Shown: positions 22,374 to 30,340, numbered from the stretch's first letter. The stretch: DNA of 32,188 bases from Mycobacterium sp. ST-F2 (GCF_001905655.1 NZ_JMHT01000049.1:1-32188), one strand, 5' to 3'. The notes: generated by a model not told the origin, from the letters alone. Translations and numbers: made by a program.

Positions 22374-23546
22374 TTACCCGAGCGCCACACCGAGTTCCTC
22401 GGCGAACACCCTGATCATGTGTTGCACGCCAATCTCGTTGCGGCCGATGATCATGTGGTCGTGCTGGCCGTGCCGGACACCTTCCCCGCACTGGGGCAAC
22501 ATGGCAAAGTCCTCGTCGACGACTGCGCTGTGGACGCTGTCGTACACCTGGTCGTAGACGGCGCGCATCTCATCATTGGTGGCCGGCACGCGTCCCATCC
22601 AGCTGTGCCGGACCGTGCACCGGGTCGGTTCGCCTGCCGGCAGGATGTCGATGATCTCGACACCGACCGGGCTGTTCGCCAGGATCAGGTTGGGATAGAC
22701 CCAGTAGATGACGCCCATGTTCTGGTGCGGGTCCCATGAACCGGACGGGTCGTCGGCAAGATTGGCGACCCAGGTGAAGGGGAAGCCGATGCGATGGTGC
22801 TTGTCGTACTCATCGTATACCCCGGTGTTGGGCAGGGTATTCTGCCCAATCACGCTCTCGCCGTGGACAAATGGGAAGTGGTACCCCTCGGCGAACGCTT
22901 CGAGCGCACCCTTCCACGACACCTGTGACTGGAACTCTTTCTCCGTGTGATAACCGTAGGCGGCGTAGTTCATCAGCTCGAGTTCCGGCCCCATCGACCC
23001 GAGGTGGCTTTCGACATCGATGGCGGCACCGGCGGTCAGGACGGCCCAGACGAAGCCATGCCGCTCTTCGTTCGGCAGCTCAACAAGTCCGTAGTCGGCC
23101 TTGTTCATGGAATCGAACCCGGCCTTGCCGGGAACGGTGAACAGCTCGCCGGTGTTCTTGTAGCTCCACGCGTGGTACGGACACGTGAACCGGGCGGCGT
23201 TACCGGCTCCGCACGCCGGTTTCGCGCCGCGATGACGGCAGTAGTTGAGGAACACGTGACTGACGCCGTCACGGTCGCGGGTCACCAGGAGCGAGTCGCC
23301 CAAGACCGAGCGCACGACATAGTCGTTGGCGTTGGGAATCTGGGCCGACGGCACGATCGCGAGCGGCACCCGACGCAGCACCTGCGACTCCTCGATCTCC
23401 GTGATCTTCGGATCTCGGTAGTAGTGCAACGGCACCCGCAGTTCGCGGTCAGCCATGTCCGTCGTCTTGTCGACCGCATGGCGCAAGGCGCGCCTCGTCA
23501 GTGCCTCGTCCTGGTTGCTGACCGGTCCTTCGGCGATCGCCGTCAT
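22374..23546 (-). CDS. Rieske-type ring-hydroxylating oxygenase, alpha subunit
   Basis: The 390-residue protein has a Rieske [2Fe-2S] site C103-x-H105-x16-C122-xx-H125 (NYCRHRGAKPACG, then FTCPYHAWSY). A catalytic domain has the mononuclear-iron histidines in EAFAEGYHFPFVHGE and the likely Asp in SAVVDEDFAMLPQCGEG. It would use electrons from a separate reductase to hydroxylate an aromatic or alicyclic substrate; no reductase or beta subunit is encoded nearby. ATG 23546 is chosen because GAGG precedes it by 6 nt and family proteins have short N-termini. It is divergent from a TetR gene, with an operator-like repeat between. Confidence 0.92.
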   Translation of the reverse strand: MTAIAEGPVSNQDEALTRRALRHAVDKTTDMADRELRVPLHYYRDPKITEIEESQVLRRVPLAIVPSAQIPNANDYVVRSVLGDSLLVTRDRDGVSHVFLNYCRHRGAKPACGAGNAARFTCPYHAWSYKNTGELFTVPGKAGFDSMNKADYGLVELPNEERHGFVWAVLTAGAAIDVESHLGSMGPELELMNYAAYGYHTEKEFQSQVSWKGALEAFAEGYHFPFVHGESVIGQNTLPNTGVYDEYDKHHRIGFPFTWVANLADDPSGSWDPHQNMGVIYWVYPNLILANSPVGVEIIDILPAGEPTRCTVRHSWMGRVPATNDEMRAVYDQVYDSVHSAVVDEDFAMLPQCGEGVRHGQHDHMIIGRNEIGVQHMIRVFAEELGVALG

Positions 23547-23578
23547 TGCTGACCTCATTTCACGTTCGGCAATAATCA

Positions 23579-23608
23579 GACCATACATCAGCGCCACTGT
23601 GTATGGTC
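23579..23608. promoter_or_regulatory. Putative TetR operator between the Rieske oxygenase and tetR genes
   Basis: Perfect 9-bp arms GACCATACA (23579-23587) and TGTATGGTC (23600-23608) are separated by 12 bases in the 108-bp divergent gap. Symmetry and position are typical of a TetR repressor site controlling both directions. Confidence 0.7.
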
Positions 23609-23620
23609 AAGAGTCGGTGA

Positions 23621-23636
23621 CGTTCAGCGATGAACG
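23621..23636. promoter_or_regulatory. Second 16-bp inverted repeat in the Rieske/tetR gap
   Basis: CGTTCA (23621-23626) and TGAACG (23631-23636) flank GCGA, 19 bp before the TetR start. It may be a second binding site or a leader hairpin. Confidence 0.35.
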
Positions 23637-23654
23637 GCGGGATGGAAGTATGCG

Positions 23655-24278
23655 GTGATGCGCAGACACGGCTGGTCTGGTGACGTTCCCGTCGACGACG
23701 AGGAGGCGGTTCGCCGCATTGTCAGCGCGGCCCGCTCGTCGATCGACGCGCGGGGTTCGGTGAGCGTGTCCGACGTGGCCACCGAACTCGGTATCACCCG
23801 ACAGACCGTGTACCGCTATTTCCCGACGCTCGACGCGCTGATGGCGGGCACCGCGCTGTCGGCTGTCGAAGGCTTTCTGGACCGCTTGGCCGACGACCTG
23901 CAGTCGATCACCGACCCCACCGACGCCGTGATCGAAGGCATTGCCTACACCTTGGAACAGCTCCCCAACGACCGCTACCTGAGCCTGGTCATGCATCCCG
24001 GCAGGGCGAGTGCGTTCGCCGCGGGCGTCACCTCCGAGACGGCGATTACATTCGGCCGCTCCATCCTCGAACGTTTCCAAGTCGATTGGCGTGCAGCCGG
24101 TTTCAGTGGCCGGCAACTCGACGAGCTCGTCGAGTTCATGCTGCGCACACTGCAGTCGTTCATCCTGGATCCCGGCGGCCCCGACCGCCACGGCAAGGAG
24201 TTACGCGCGTTCCTCCGTCGTTGGGTCGCGCCCGCCGTCCAGCTGCATCACGACACAGCCGCCCACGCAGCTCCGTAG
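23655..24278 (+). CDS. TetR-family transcriptional regulator
   Basis: The 207-residue protein has a TetR helix-turn-helix at ~20-65, with recognition segment SDVATELGITRQTVYRYFPTLDALM. A helical C-terminal ligand domain follows. It is divergent from the Rieske oxygenase gene across a clear operator, so it likely senses a substrate or product of that pathway. GTG 23655 is used because GGAAG lies 6 nt upstream; ATG 23658 is an equal choice. The ligand is unknown. Confidence 0.88.
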   Translation: MMRRHGWSGDVPVDDEEAVRRIVSAARSSIDARGSVSVSDVATELGITRQTVYRYFPTLDALMAGTALSAVEGFLDRLADDLQSITDPTDAVIEGIAYTLEQLPNDRYLSLVMHPGRASAFAAGVTSETAITFGRSILERFQVDWRAAGFSGRQLDELVEFMLRTLQSFILDPGGPDRHGKELRAFLRRWVAPAVQLHHDTAAHAAP

Positions 24279-24353
24279 CCGCGCGGCCGGGCGACCCATC
24301 CCGGCATCTGAAACTCGCTCGCCCCGGCCTCTCCCGCGTGCAAGCATGCCCAC

Positions 24354-24899
24354 ATGGCCAAGCAGTTCCCGCAGATCAACGACCGGTTCCGCACGTTCAT
24401 CGCCGCGCAGAGCATCTACTTCGTGGCGACCGCAGCGCGCGACGGCCGGGTCAACCTGTCGCCGAAGGGCTTGGACTCGCTTCGCGTCCTCGGACCACAT
24501 CGGGTGGCCTGGCTGAACCTCACCGGCAGCGGCAACGAGACCTCGGCGCACCTGCTCGACAACCCGCGAATGACGTTGATGTTCTGCTCGTTCGAGCGTG
24601 AGCCGATGATCCTGCGGCTATATGGCACCGCCCGTGAGGTCACGCCCGGCGACGCGGACTGGGATGAGCTCTACAGCCAGTTCCCGCCACACATCAGTGC
24701 CCGTCAGATCTATGACCTGAGCGTGGACATCGTCCAGACCTCATGTGGTTTCGGCGTGCCGCTCATGTCGGTCGAGTCCGAGCGCGTCCTGCTCGACACC
24801 TGGGCCGAGAAGAAGGGGCCGGAGGGCGTCGCCGACTACTGGCAGCAGAAGAACCTGTCGAGCATGGACGGCGCGCCGACCAAGCTGGCGCTGGGCTGA
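24354..24899 (+). CDS. Pyridoxamine 5'-phosphate oxidase-fold (split-barrel) protein
   Basis: The 181-residue protein has the flavin/F420-binding split-barrel pattern: FIAAQSIYFVATAARDGRVNLSPKGLDSLRVL, then HRVAWLNLTGSGNETSAHLLDNPRMTLMFCSF and EPMILRLYGTAREV. Relatives bind FMN, F420 or biliverdin and act as oxidoreductases or as binders. The long C-terminal part with DLSVDIVQTSCGFGVPLM and DTWAEKKGPEG is common in this subfamily. No partner gene indicates a substrate. It stands alone, 75 bp after the TetR gene, and ends 2 nt from the convergent cupin gene. No strong ribosome binding site precedes ATG 24354. Confidence 0.88.
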   Translation: MAKQFPQINDRFRTFIAAQSIYFVATAARDGRVNLSPKGLDSLRVLGPHRVAWLNLTGSGNETSAHLLDNPRMTLMFCSFEREPMILRLYGTAREVTPGDADWDELYSQFPPHISARQIYDLSVDIVQTSCGFGVPLMSVESERVLLDTWAEKKGPEGVADYWQQKNLSSMDGAPTKLALG

Positions 24900-24901
24900 G
24901 C

Positions 24902-25351
24902 TCAGCCGGCGCAGGCGTCGGGGGCATCGACCCGCAGCGGGACATCGACGGGCACCGTATAGGTGACGACGACGTCGGCGGCACCGGTGTTCTCGTTGGC
25001 AACCCGGTGCGGTACCCCAGCGGGAATGAAAACCGCTTGGCCACTGGCGAACTCGGTTCCCGCACAGTCACCCGCGGTCTGCAGTACGACACCACCGGTG
25101 TTGATCACCGAATACTCGGTGCCGGGGTGCGTGTGCCAGCCGCTGCTGGCGCCCGGCGCCAGCTTCAGTCCCTGAATGATGAGGGTCGACGGCGCGCCAC
25201 CGGTGTCGATGTCGACCGGAGCCGTGGTGTCGCCGCGCGCCAGGTCGGTCCGCACGACGTCACCCTCGGGCGGCGTCGCCGCTGCGACGGGCGCCGACAA
25301 CATGGCCAAGCCGAGTGCGGCACAGGCATTCCCAACGCGCAACTTTGTCAT
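24902..25351 (-). CDS. Exported cupin-domain protein
   Basis: The 149-residue protein begins with a signal peptide (MTKLRVGNACAALGLAMLSAPVAAA, cleavage likely after ~25). One cupin barrel follows, with metal-ligand motif 1 GWHTHPGTEYSVINTGG and motif 2 FIPAGVPHRVANEN. The three His and one Glu of a metal cupin are present, so it probably binds Fe, Mn or Zn outside the cytoplasm. The reaction is unknown. ATG 25351 is chosen since it opens the signal peptide. The stop codons of this gene and the convergent one lie within a 14-bp palindrome (24894-24907) that may help end both transcripts. Confidence 0.85.
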   Translation of the reverse strand: MTKLRVGNACAALGLAMLSAPVAAATPPEGDVVRTDLARGDTTAPVDIDTGGAPSTLIIQGLKLAPGASSGWHTHPGTEYSVINTGGVVLQTAGDCAGTEFASGQAVFIPAGVPHRVANENTGAADVVVTYTVPVDVPLRVDAPDACAG

Positions 25352-25395
25352 GCACCCACTGTGCGCGACGTCGGACAACCGCGTGCGGGTTTCGG

Positions 25396-25644
25396 CTACG
25401 CGACCATGACGTCCACCGACAGCCGCTCCCCGAGGGCGTAGACGGTCGGCCAGTCCTGGTTCTGGGCGGCCGATTCCAGTGCATCGATGAGCGGGCTGTC
25501 CACACCCAATTCGGCCAGCCACGACGACACGGTGGCGGCGATCTGTTCCCCGGGCACCTCTTCGGCACGCCGGCCGTGCAGACGGTCGACCACCACGAAG
25601 GTCGGCGCGGCGGGGCGCCGGCGGCGGAAGTCGATGATGCTCAT
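25396..25644 (-). CDS. Small hypothetical protein
   Basis: The 82-residue protein, MSIIDFRRRRPAAPTFVVVD at its start, is not recognised. It has a basic N-terminus, no signal peptide or membrane segment, and a helical middle (AATVSSWLAELGVDSPLIDALES). Composition and codon use suit a real gene. It is divergent from the acetyltransferase gene with 62 bp between starts, and lies 44 bp upstream of the cupin gene on the same strand. No ribosome binding site is seen. Confidence 0.55.
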   Translation of the reverse strand: MSIIDFRRRRPAAPTFVVVDRLHGRRAEEVPGEQIAATVSSWLAELGVDSPLIDALESAAQNQDWPTVYALGERLSVDVMVA

Positions 25645-25694
25645 ATCAATTGAACGAATCAGCCGTCAAAAAGGTTCAGCCGGCCGGGCGCACC

Positions 25695-25700
25695 TAACGT
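25695..25700 (+). promoter_or_regulatory. -10 box of the acetyltransferase gene
   Basis: TAACGT (TAnnnT) ends 6 nt before ATG 25707, consistent with a leaderless transcript. Confidence 0.5.
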
Positions 25701-25706
25701 GGAGTC

Positions 25707-26264
25707 ATGGCTCGTTCGATGCGCGACCGCATGCTCGCTGGTGACCTGTACCTCGCCGATGATCCCGAATTGATCCGCGAGTCCAAACACGCACAGCGGC
25801 TCACCCACCGGATCAACACGCTCGATCCCACCGACCTCGACGAACGCAACCGTCTACTCCGAGAACTCCTCGGCGCTTTCGGGGACGGCAGTGAGATCCG
25901 GCCGCCGCTGCAGTGCGACTACGGCTACCAAACGACCATCGGGGCACGCACTTTCGCGAACTGGGGGCTCATCCTGCTCGATGTCGCGCGGATCAGCATC
26001 GGCGACGACGTCCAGATCGGACCCAACGTGCAACTGTTGACGGCCACTCACCCGCTCGAGCCGGGGCCCCGGAGAGACAAGTGGGAAGCGGCCGAGCCGA
26101 TCACGATCGGTGACAACGTGTGGCTCGGTGGCGGCGTCATCGTGTGCCCCGGCGTCACGATTGGCGCCGACACCGTCGTGGGTGCCGGTTCCGTCGTCAC
26201 CCGCGACCTGCCGCCGCGTGTGCTGGCCGTCGGGTCGCCGGCCCGGGTGGTGCGCCCGCTGTAG
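25707..26264 (+). CDS. Maltose/galactoside O-acetyltransferase-like protein (left-handed beta-helix)
   Basis: The 185-residue protein is a LacA/Maa/NodL-type acetyltransferase. A short helical Mac domain opens it (MRDRMLAGDLYLADDPELIRE). Hexapeptide-repeat coils follow (ISIGDDVQIGPNVQLLTATHPLEP, ITIGDNVWLGGGVIVCPGVTIGADTVVGAGSVVTRDLPP). The catalytic His is in LLTATHPLEP. It transfers acetyl from acetyl-CoA to a sugar hydroxyl; the in vivo substrate of such enzymes is usually unclear. Length is normal for the family. It is leaderless by its -10 box. Confidence 0.93.
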   Translation: MARSMRDRMLAGDLYLADDPELIRESKHAQRLTHRINTLDPTDLDERNRLLRELLGAFGDGSEIRPPLQCDYGYQTTIGARTFANWGLILLDVARISIGDDVQIGPNVQLLTATHPLEPGPRRDKWEAAEPITIGDNVWLGGGVIVCPGVTIGADTVVGAGSVVTRDLPPRVLAVGSPARVVRPL

Positions 26265-26288
26265 ACCACGATTCAAAGTCAATCTAAC

Positions 26289-26310
26289 CAATTGGCCATG
26301 CGGCCAATTG
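26289..26310. promoter_or_regulatory. Inverted repeat CAATTGGCC/GGCCAATTG
   Basis: Perfect 9-bp arms (26289-26297 and 26302-26310) surround four bases, 24 bp after the acetyltransferase stop and just upstream of the next gene's likely -10 (TAAATA, 26320-26325). It may terminate the former or be an operator for the latter. Confidence 0.55.
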
Positions 26311-26332
26311 ACCGTCATGTAAATATGGCGGC

Positions 26333-26596
26333 GTGACTGAAGATGCCGATGTGGCACAAGCTCGGGCATTGCGCGCCGAGCTGCGTAGGCATGCCTGGGA
26401 CCTCGCATCCAGGCTGACCAGGGTCGAGTCCCTGCCCGACGCGACGGCCTGGTCAGAGCGGGCGCGGTCGATGCGCCGGCGCGCCCGGGAGCTGCGGCGC
26501 GACCTGGATGAGGCCAGATTTCTGATCGACCGGTTGCACGCCCGGTTCCCGAGCATCGACGCGGCGGGTGCATCGGCAGACGCTCCAAGTTATTGA
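26333..26596 (+). CDS. Small helical hypothetical protein
   Basis: The 87-residue protein is not recognised. It is strongly charged and Arg-rich, with long heptad-like helices (AQARALRAELRRHAWDLASRL and WSERARSMRRRARELRRDLDEARFLIDRLHARF), so a coiled coil is likely. It has no membrane segment. GTG 26333 follows TAAATA after 7 nt, suggesting a leaderless mRNA. An inverted repeat lies just upstream and may control it. It ends 67 bp before the luciferase-like gene. Confidence 0.6.
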   Translation: MTEDADVAQARALRAELRRHAWDLASRLTRVESLPDATAWSERARSMRRRARELRRDLDEARFLIDRLHARFPSIDAAGASADAPSY

Positions 26597-26605
26597 GAAC
26601 CCTCA

Positions 26606-26634
26606 TTGACAATTACCCACTAGATGGTTAACAG
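26606..26634 (+). promoter_or_regulatory. Promoter with embedded inverted repeat for the luciferase-like oxidoreductase
   Basis: TTGACA (26606-26611) is a perfect sigma-A -35 box; TAACAG (26629-26634) at 17 nt is a fair -10. Between and across them lie TTACCCA (26613-26619) and TGGTTAA (26625-26631), arms matching at 6 of 7 positions. A repressor bound here, perhaps the TetR protein encoded at the end of the operon, would block the promoter. Confidence 0.55.
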
Positions 26635-26663
26635 TGCTAAGCGTCTCCGATGAAAGGCGCACC

Positions 26664-27755
26664 ATGAGCACGCTGGACCAGCTCAACGAGCTCGGCTACT
26701 ACGCCGTCACCCGGCATCCCGCGGACACCCGGGTGGTGCTGCCCGAAGCCCGGGATGCCGAGGCGCTCGGGTTGGGCTCCTGCCACATCGGTGAGCGCTT
26801 CACCGTGAAGGACGCGGGCGTCCTCAGCGGCGCGGTGGCAGGCGCCAGCACGACGCTGGGCATCGCGCCGTCGACCAATCACCACACCCGGCACCCCACG
26901 GTCACCGCGACCATCGGGTCGACGATGCATGCCCTGACCGAGGGCCGGTTCGCCATGGCCTTCGGCCGCGGGATGGGTCCCTACTGGCAGGCGATCGGCC
27001 TGCCGGTCGTGACCGAGGCGCGGCTGCGCGACTTCTTCGGCATCCTGCGCCGTCTGTGGACCGGCGAGATTATCCTCGATCACGACGGCCCGGCCGGGAA
27101 GTGGCCCATGCTGCGCCACGTGAACGGCCTGGAAGACGGGCCGCCGATCGGCCTGGTGGCGGTCGGCCCGAAGACGATGGAGCTGGCCGGCGAGATCGCT
27201 GATTTCGTTGTGCTGCATACGTTCTTCTCCGACGAGGCGACGGAGAAGTCTGTCGCCGCGGTACGCCGCGGCGCGGAGAAGGCCGGCCGGGATCCGGACA
27301 GTGTCCGCATCTGGGCCTGCCTGGCGACGGTCCCCGATGCGTTGTCCGAGGACGATCAGATCCGGCGTGGCGTCGGACGGCTCGCGACGTACCTGCAGGC
27401 GTACCCAGATGTCCTGGTCTCGGCCAACGGCTGGGACCGGGCGACGTGGGATCGCATCCGGCAGTCCGACCTGTTCACCGATGCGGCGACCGCCGGACCC
27501 ATCGACGCAAGCGCGTCGTTCGAGACGCTGCAGCGGATCGCCGAGCTGATCCCCACCGAGTGGCTGGACGCCGTCGCCAAGGGCTCGCCGCAGGACTGCG
27601 CGAAAACCATTGCCCGCCAGTATGATCTGGGCGTGCATTCGGTGATCATGCACGGGGCCAGTCCGCACGAACTGGCGCCCGTCGTCGAGGCCTACCGGGC
27701 CAACCGGCCGACGCTGCACCGGGCCGTCGCCGCGAATCCGGGCCGATTTGCCTGA
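26664..27755 (+). CDS. F420-dependent luciferase-like (LLM) oxidoreductase
   Basis: The 363-residue protein is a bacterial-luciferase-like TIM barrel. It has EARDAEALGLGSCHIGERF near the start, LGIAPSTNHHTRHPTVTATIGSTMHALTEGRFAMAFGRG in the core, and PIGLVAVGPKTMELAGEIADFVVLHTF in the second half. The pattern fits a mycobacterial F420-dependent family (from memory, the MSMEG_2249 type). The substrate is unknown. ATG 26664 is chosen over an in-frame start at 26634 because GAAAGG lies 6 nt before it and the earlier start overlaps the promoter. The downstream TetR gene overlaps it by 8 nt. Confidence 0.88.
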   Translation: MSTLDQLNELGYYAVTRHPADTRVVLPEARDAEALGLGSCHIGERFTVKDAGVLSGAVAGASTTLGIAPSTNHHTRHPTVTATIGSTMHALTEGRFAMAFGRGMGPYWQAIGLPVVTEARLRDFFGILRRLWTGEIILDHDGPAGKWPMLRHVNGLEDGPPIGLVAVGPKTMELAGEIADFVVLHTFFSDEATEKSVAAVRRGAEKAGRDPDSVRIWACLATVPDALSEDDQIRRGVGRLATYLQAYPDVLVSANGWDRATWDRIRQSDLFTDAATAGPIDASASFETLQRIAELIPTEWLDAVAKGSPQDCAKTIARQYDLGVHSVIMHGASPHELAPVVEAYRANRPTLHRAVAANPGRFA

Positions 27756-28437
27756 CCGTCCGGCCCGCGACTCCCCGCAGGCGACCCTCGCCCGGGAGCA
27801 GTGGCAGGCCGTCGTCACCGAGTCGGGCGCCGGCACCAAGCTGAACAAGCGCGGCCTGGAAACCCGGGCCCGCCTGCTCGACGTCGCCATCCGCTGTCTG
27901 GCCGACAGCGGTGGCGAGCCGGTGTCGGCGAACCGCATCGCCAAGGATGCGGGCGTCACCTGGGGCACGGTGCAACATCAGTTCGCCGACCTGGACGGGC
28001 TCTGGGTCGCGGTCATCACCGAAATCCACTCCCGCAGTTGGGCCTCGGGGCCGGACACGCCCCGTAGCGGCACCTTACGGGAGCGGGTGGAAGGGGCCAT
28101 CGAATCCGTTTGGCGCTACCTGGATACCACCGAAGGGCGGGCCCTGACCGCGCTGCGCACGTCGCTGCCGGCCCGGCGCTCCGATATCGCTGCCGAATAT
28201 CCGCGCACCGCAGCGGCTTTCGCGGCGCGCGAGCTCGACTGGATTCAGGGTTTCGACTATCTGATGGACGGCCTCGACGTCGACCCGGACCAACTGCACC
28301 GGGTACGGTGCCTGCTGCCCGCCGCGATCCGCGGCCTCAGCAACGAACGGCAAATCGGTTTCACATCGGATCTCGACGTCGCCCGCGCGGCGTTGACCGA
28401 CGCCGTCGTGGCACTGTTGACCCAACCGCGAGGCTGA
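27748..28437 (+). CDS. TetR-family transcriptional regulator
   Basis: The 229-residue protein has a TetR helix-turn-helix at ~35-85 (KRGLETRARLLDVAIRCLADSGGEPVSANRIAKDAGVTWGTVQHQFADLDGLW) and a helical ligand domain. It begins at TTG 27748, 8 nt before the end of the luciferase-like gene, so it is translationally coupled. It may control the operon through the inverted repeat at 26613-26631. The basic, disordered-looking first ~30 residues are longer than usual, and a later start cannot be excluded. Confidence 0.85.
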   Translation: MPDRPARDSPQATLAREQWQAVVTESGAGTKLNKRGLETRARLLDVAIRCLADSGGEPVSANRIAKDAGVTWGTVQHQFADLDGLWVAVITEIHSRSWASGPDTPRSGTLRERVEGAIESVWRYLDTTEGRALTALRTSLPARRSDIAAEYPRTAAAFAARELDWIQGFDYLMDGLDVDPDQLHRVRCLLPAAIRGLSNERQIGFTSDLDVARAALTDAVVALLTQPRG

Positions 28438-28487
28438 GCGCGAACCATACGAGCATATTTTCCTAGGTTCATTTACCGGCGCGCTGA

Positions 28488-28493
28488 TAGAGT
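28488..28493 (+). promoter_or_regulatory. -10 box upstream of the small secreted protein
   Basis: TAGAGT (TAnnnT) lies 45 nt before ATG 28539, leaving a ~38-nt leader with the ribosome binding site GGGAGG (28529-28534). No convincing -35 is seen. Confidence 0.4.
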
Positions 28494-28538
28494 CTGACCT
28501 GCAGGTTTTTGCACCGTGTGGCTCATCGGGAGGCTGCC

Positions 28539-28886
28539 ATGGCTAGCGAGAAATTGAACCGGACCATCACTTTGTCGTTGGTGGCGCTCGCGGCCACCAC
28601 CGGCGTCACACTGGCCACCGCAACACCCGCGTCGGCTGCGCCAGCAACCTGTGAAACAGGTTGCGATGTCGGCGGCGTCGATACCGCTCCGCCGCCGTTC
28701 CTGAAGCTGAACGCACCGTTCGTCAAGTTCTGGAACATGCAGAAGGTGAACTTCCCCTTCCTCAAGTTCCAAAATCTGCAGAAGTGGGACAACTTGCAGA
28801 AGGTCAACGTCTTCCAGAAGTTCAATGTCTTCCAGAAGGGCGACGTCGGGCTCACCCTGTCGAACCTCAGTCCGTTCCACAAGTGA
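28539..28886 (+). CDS. Small secreted protein with aromatic/Asn-Gln-Lys repeats
   Basis: The 115-residue precursor has a clear signal peptide (charged MASEKLNR, hydrophobic TITLSLVALAATTGVTLATA, cleavage at ASA-AP). The mature part of ~80 residues has one Cys pair (TCETGCDVGG), then about seven short units with the pattern aromatic-x-x-(M/L/F)-Q-K (FWNMQK, FQNLQK, WDNLQK, VNVFQK, FNVFQK). That alternation of hydrophobic and polar residues suggests beta-strand stacking, amphipathic membrane contact or polymerisation. The function is unknown. ATG 28539 follows GGGAGG at 5 nt. Its stop overlaps the start of the methyltransferase gene (GTGA), so the two are co-translated. Confidence 0.8.
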   Translation: MASEKLNRTITLSLVALAATTGVTLATATPASAAPATCETGCDVGGVDTAPPPFLKLNAPFVKFWNMQKVNFPFLKFQNLQKWDNLQKVNVFQKFNVFQKGDVGLTLSNLSPFHK

Positions 28887-30340
28887 CTGCCGCCGGCGCA
28901 CGGCTGATCGAGTGCGCCGCCGACCTCGGCAAGGTGCTGGCCGCCGCGGGCTACTCATCCAGCGGGCTGAGCGGCGGACGGATCGCGCCGAATGTCCTCG
29001 AGGCCGTGGTGCTAGCCAAGCGCCTCGGTGACCAGCCGCTGGCCACCCTGGTGATCCTGTTCCTGGCTGGCTTGGCCGTGCCCAGCAGCGCCGCCGCAAA
29101 CGCGCTGCGTCCGTTGGCTCTTGACGATCTCGTCGACGCCGGCCTGCTCACCTCCAATGGCGACCAGGTGCAGGCCACCGTCTGCATCGGATGGGCCGAC
29201 GACATGCTCGTCGCGCACGACTGGCAGGACGGGCGCCCGACCGATCGGGAACACGTCGTCGCCGTCGCACAGGCATCCATGACGCTGGCTGACCTCACGG
29301 TGCGCCTGCCGGACGTCGAGGCGCTCGACGTCGGCACCGGAGGCGGCGTGCAGGCGTTCCAGGCCGCCGGCCATGCGGCCACCGTGCTGGGTACCGACGT
29401 CAACACCCGTGCCCTGCAGCTGGCCGAATTCGGCGCCGTGCTCAACGACCTGACCACCGTCAGCTGGCGCGAAGGCAGCCTGCTGGAACCCGTGGGCGAG
29501 CAGACCTTCGACCTGATCACGGTGAACCCGCCGTTCATCATCTCGCCCGACAACACGTACCTGTGGCGCGATGCCGGTCAGGCGGCACGACGGCCGGGCA
29601 GTCTCGGCGAACAACTGGTCCACGACATCGTGCCCCGGCTGCGTCCCAGCGGGTGGGCCACGATGCTCGCCAGTTGGCCACATCCGGCAGACGGCGATTG
29701 GGTGGCGCCGGTCCGGTCGTGGTTCGCGGGATCAGGTTGTGACGCTTGGGTTCTCCGGTTCGCGACGCACGATCCCATCGAGCATGCGGAAACCTGGTTG
29801 GTGCAGAGCATGCGGGCCACCGCCGATTTCGCTGCCGCTCTCGACCGCTGGCTGGACTTCTACCGCGACCAGGGCATCGAAGCGCTGACGACCGGCGCAA
29901 TCATCATGCAGCGCAACGACACCGGCGACGGGCACGTCTGGACCGAGGACATGCCGGGCTCCCCCACCGGTTCGGCGAGCGAGCAGATTCAGCGGGCGTT
30001 CGCGCACCGGCGACGGTTGGCCCAACTGACCGACGACGGACTGCTCGATGCGGTGCTGACACCGCTACCGGGTAACCGGTTGGATCAGACGTTGAGCCGG
30101 ACCGACGGTGGTTATGAACCGGCACCGACACAACTGTGGACGATGCCGGGGCTCAGCGTGTGCGCGACGGTGTCACCAGTGGCGCTGCCGGTGGTCCTGG
30201 AACTCGACGGGCAGCGGCCGCTGCGCGACCTCATCACCGCCGCCGCCGACGCCACCGGCTTCGATCCAGATCAAGTCCGAACCGACGCCCTGGCCGCCGC
30301 GACCCGGCTGATCGAGCTGGGCCTGGTCGACTGGAACTGA
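28883..30340 (+). CDS. SAM-dependent methyltransferase (MTS-type, with N- and C-terminal extra domains)
   Basis: The 485-residue protein starts at GTG 28883, overlapping the previous stop by 3 nt. A helical, winged-helix-like N-terminal domain (~1-135) precedes a Rossmann methyltransferase domain. Motif I is ALDVGTGGGVQAFQAA, GTDVNTRAL carries the acidic ribose-binding residue, and the catalytic motif is TVNPPFI (NPPF), which methylates planar N atoms in proteins, rRNA or DNA. The C-terminal ~150 residues (YEPAPTQLWTMPGLSV onward) form another small domain. From memory, actinobacterial homologues carry DUF7059 and DUF7782 labels. The substrate is unknown. Confidence 0.88.
   Translation: MTAAGARLIECAADLGKVLAAAGYSSSGLSGGRIAPNVLEAVVLAKRLGDQPLATLVILFLAGLAVPSSAAANALRPLALDDLVDAGLLTSNGDQVQATVCIGWADDMLVAHDWQDGRPTDREHVVAVAQASMTLADLTVRLPDVEALDVGTGGGVQAFQAAGHAATVLGTDVNTRALQLAEFGAVLNDLTTVSWREGSLLEPVGEQTFDLITVNPPFIISPDNTYLWRDAGQAARRPGSLGEQLVHDIVPRLRPSGWATMLASWPHPADGDWVAPVRSWFAGSGCDAWVLRFATHDPIEHAETWLVQSMRATADFAAALDRWLDFYRDQGIEALTTGAIIMQRNDTGDGHVWTEDMPGSPTGSASEQIQRAFAHRRRLAQLTDDGLLDAVLTPLPGNRLDQTLSRTDGGYEPAPTQLWTMPGLSVCATVSPVALPVVLELDGQRPLRDLITAAADATGFDPDQVRTDALAAATRLIELGLVDWN

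Noticed and set aside
28661..28882. Upstream extension of the methyltransferase frame through the small secreted protein gene
   Set aside because: The signal peptide and repeats of the small protein are in a different frame; GTG 28883 overlaps its stop in the usual coupled manner.
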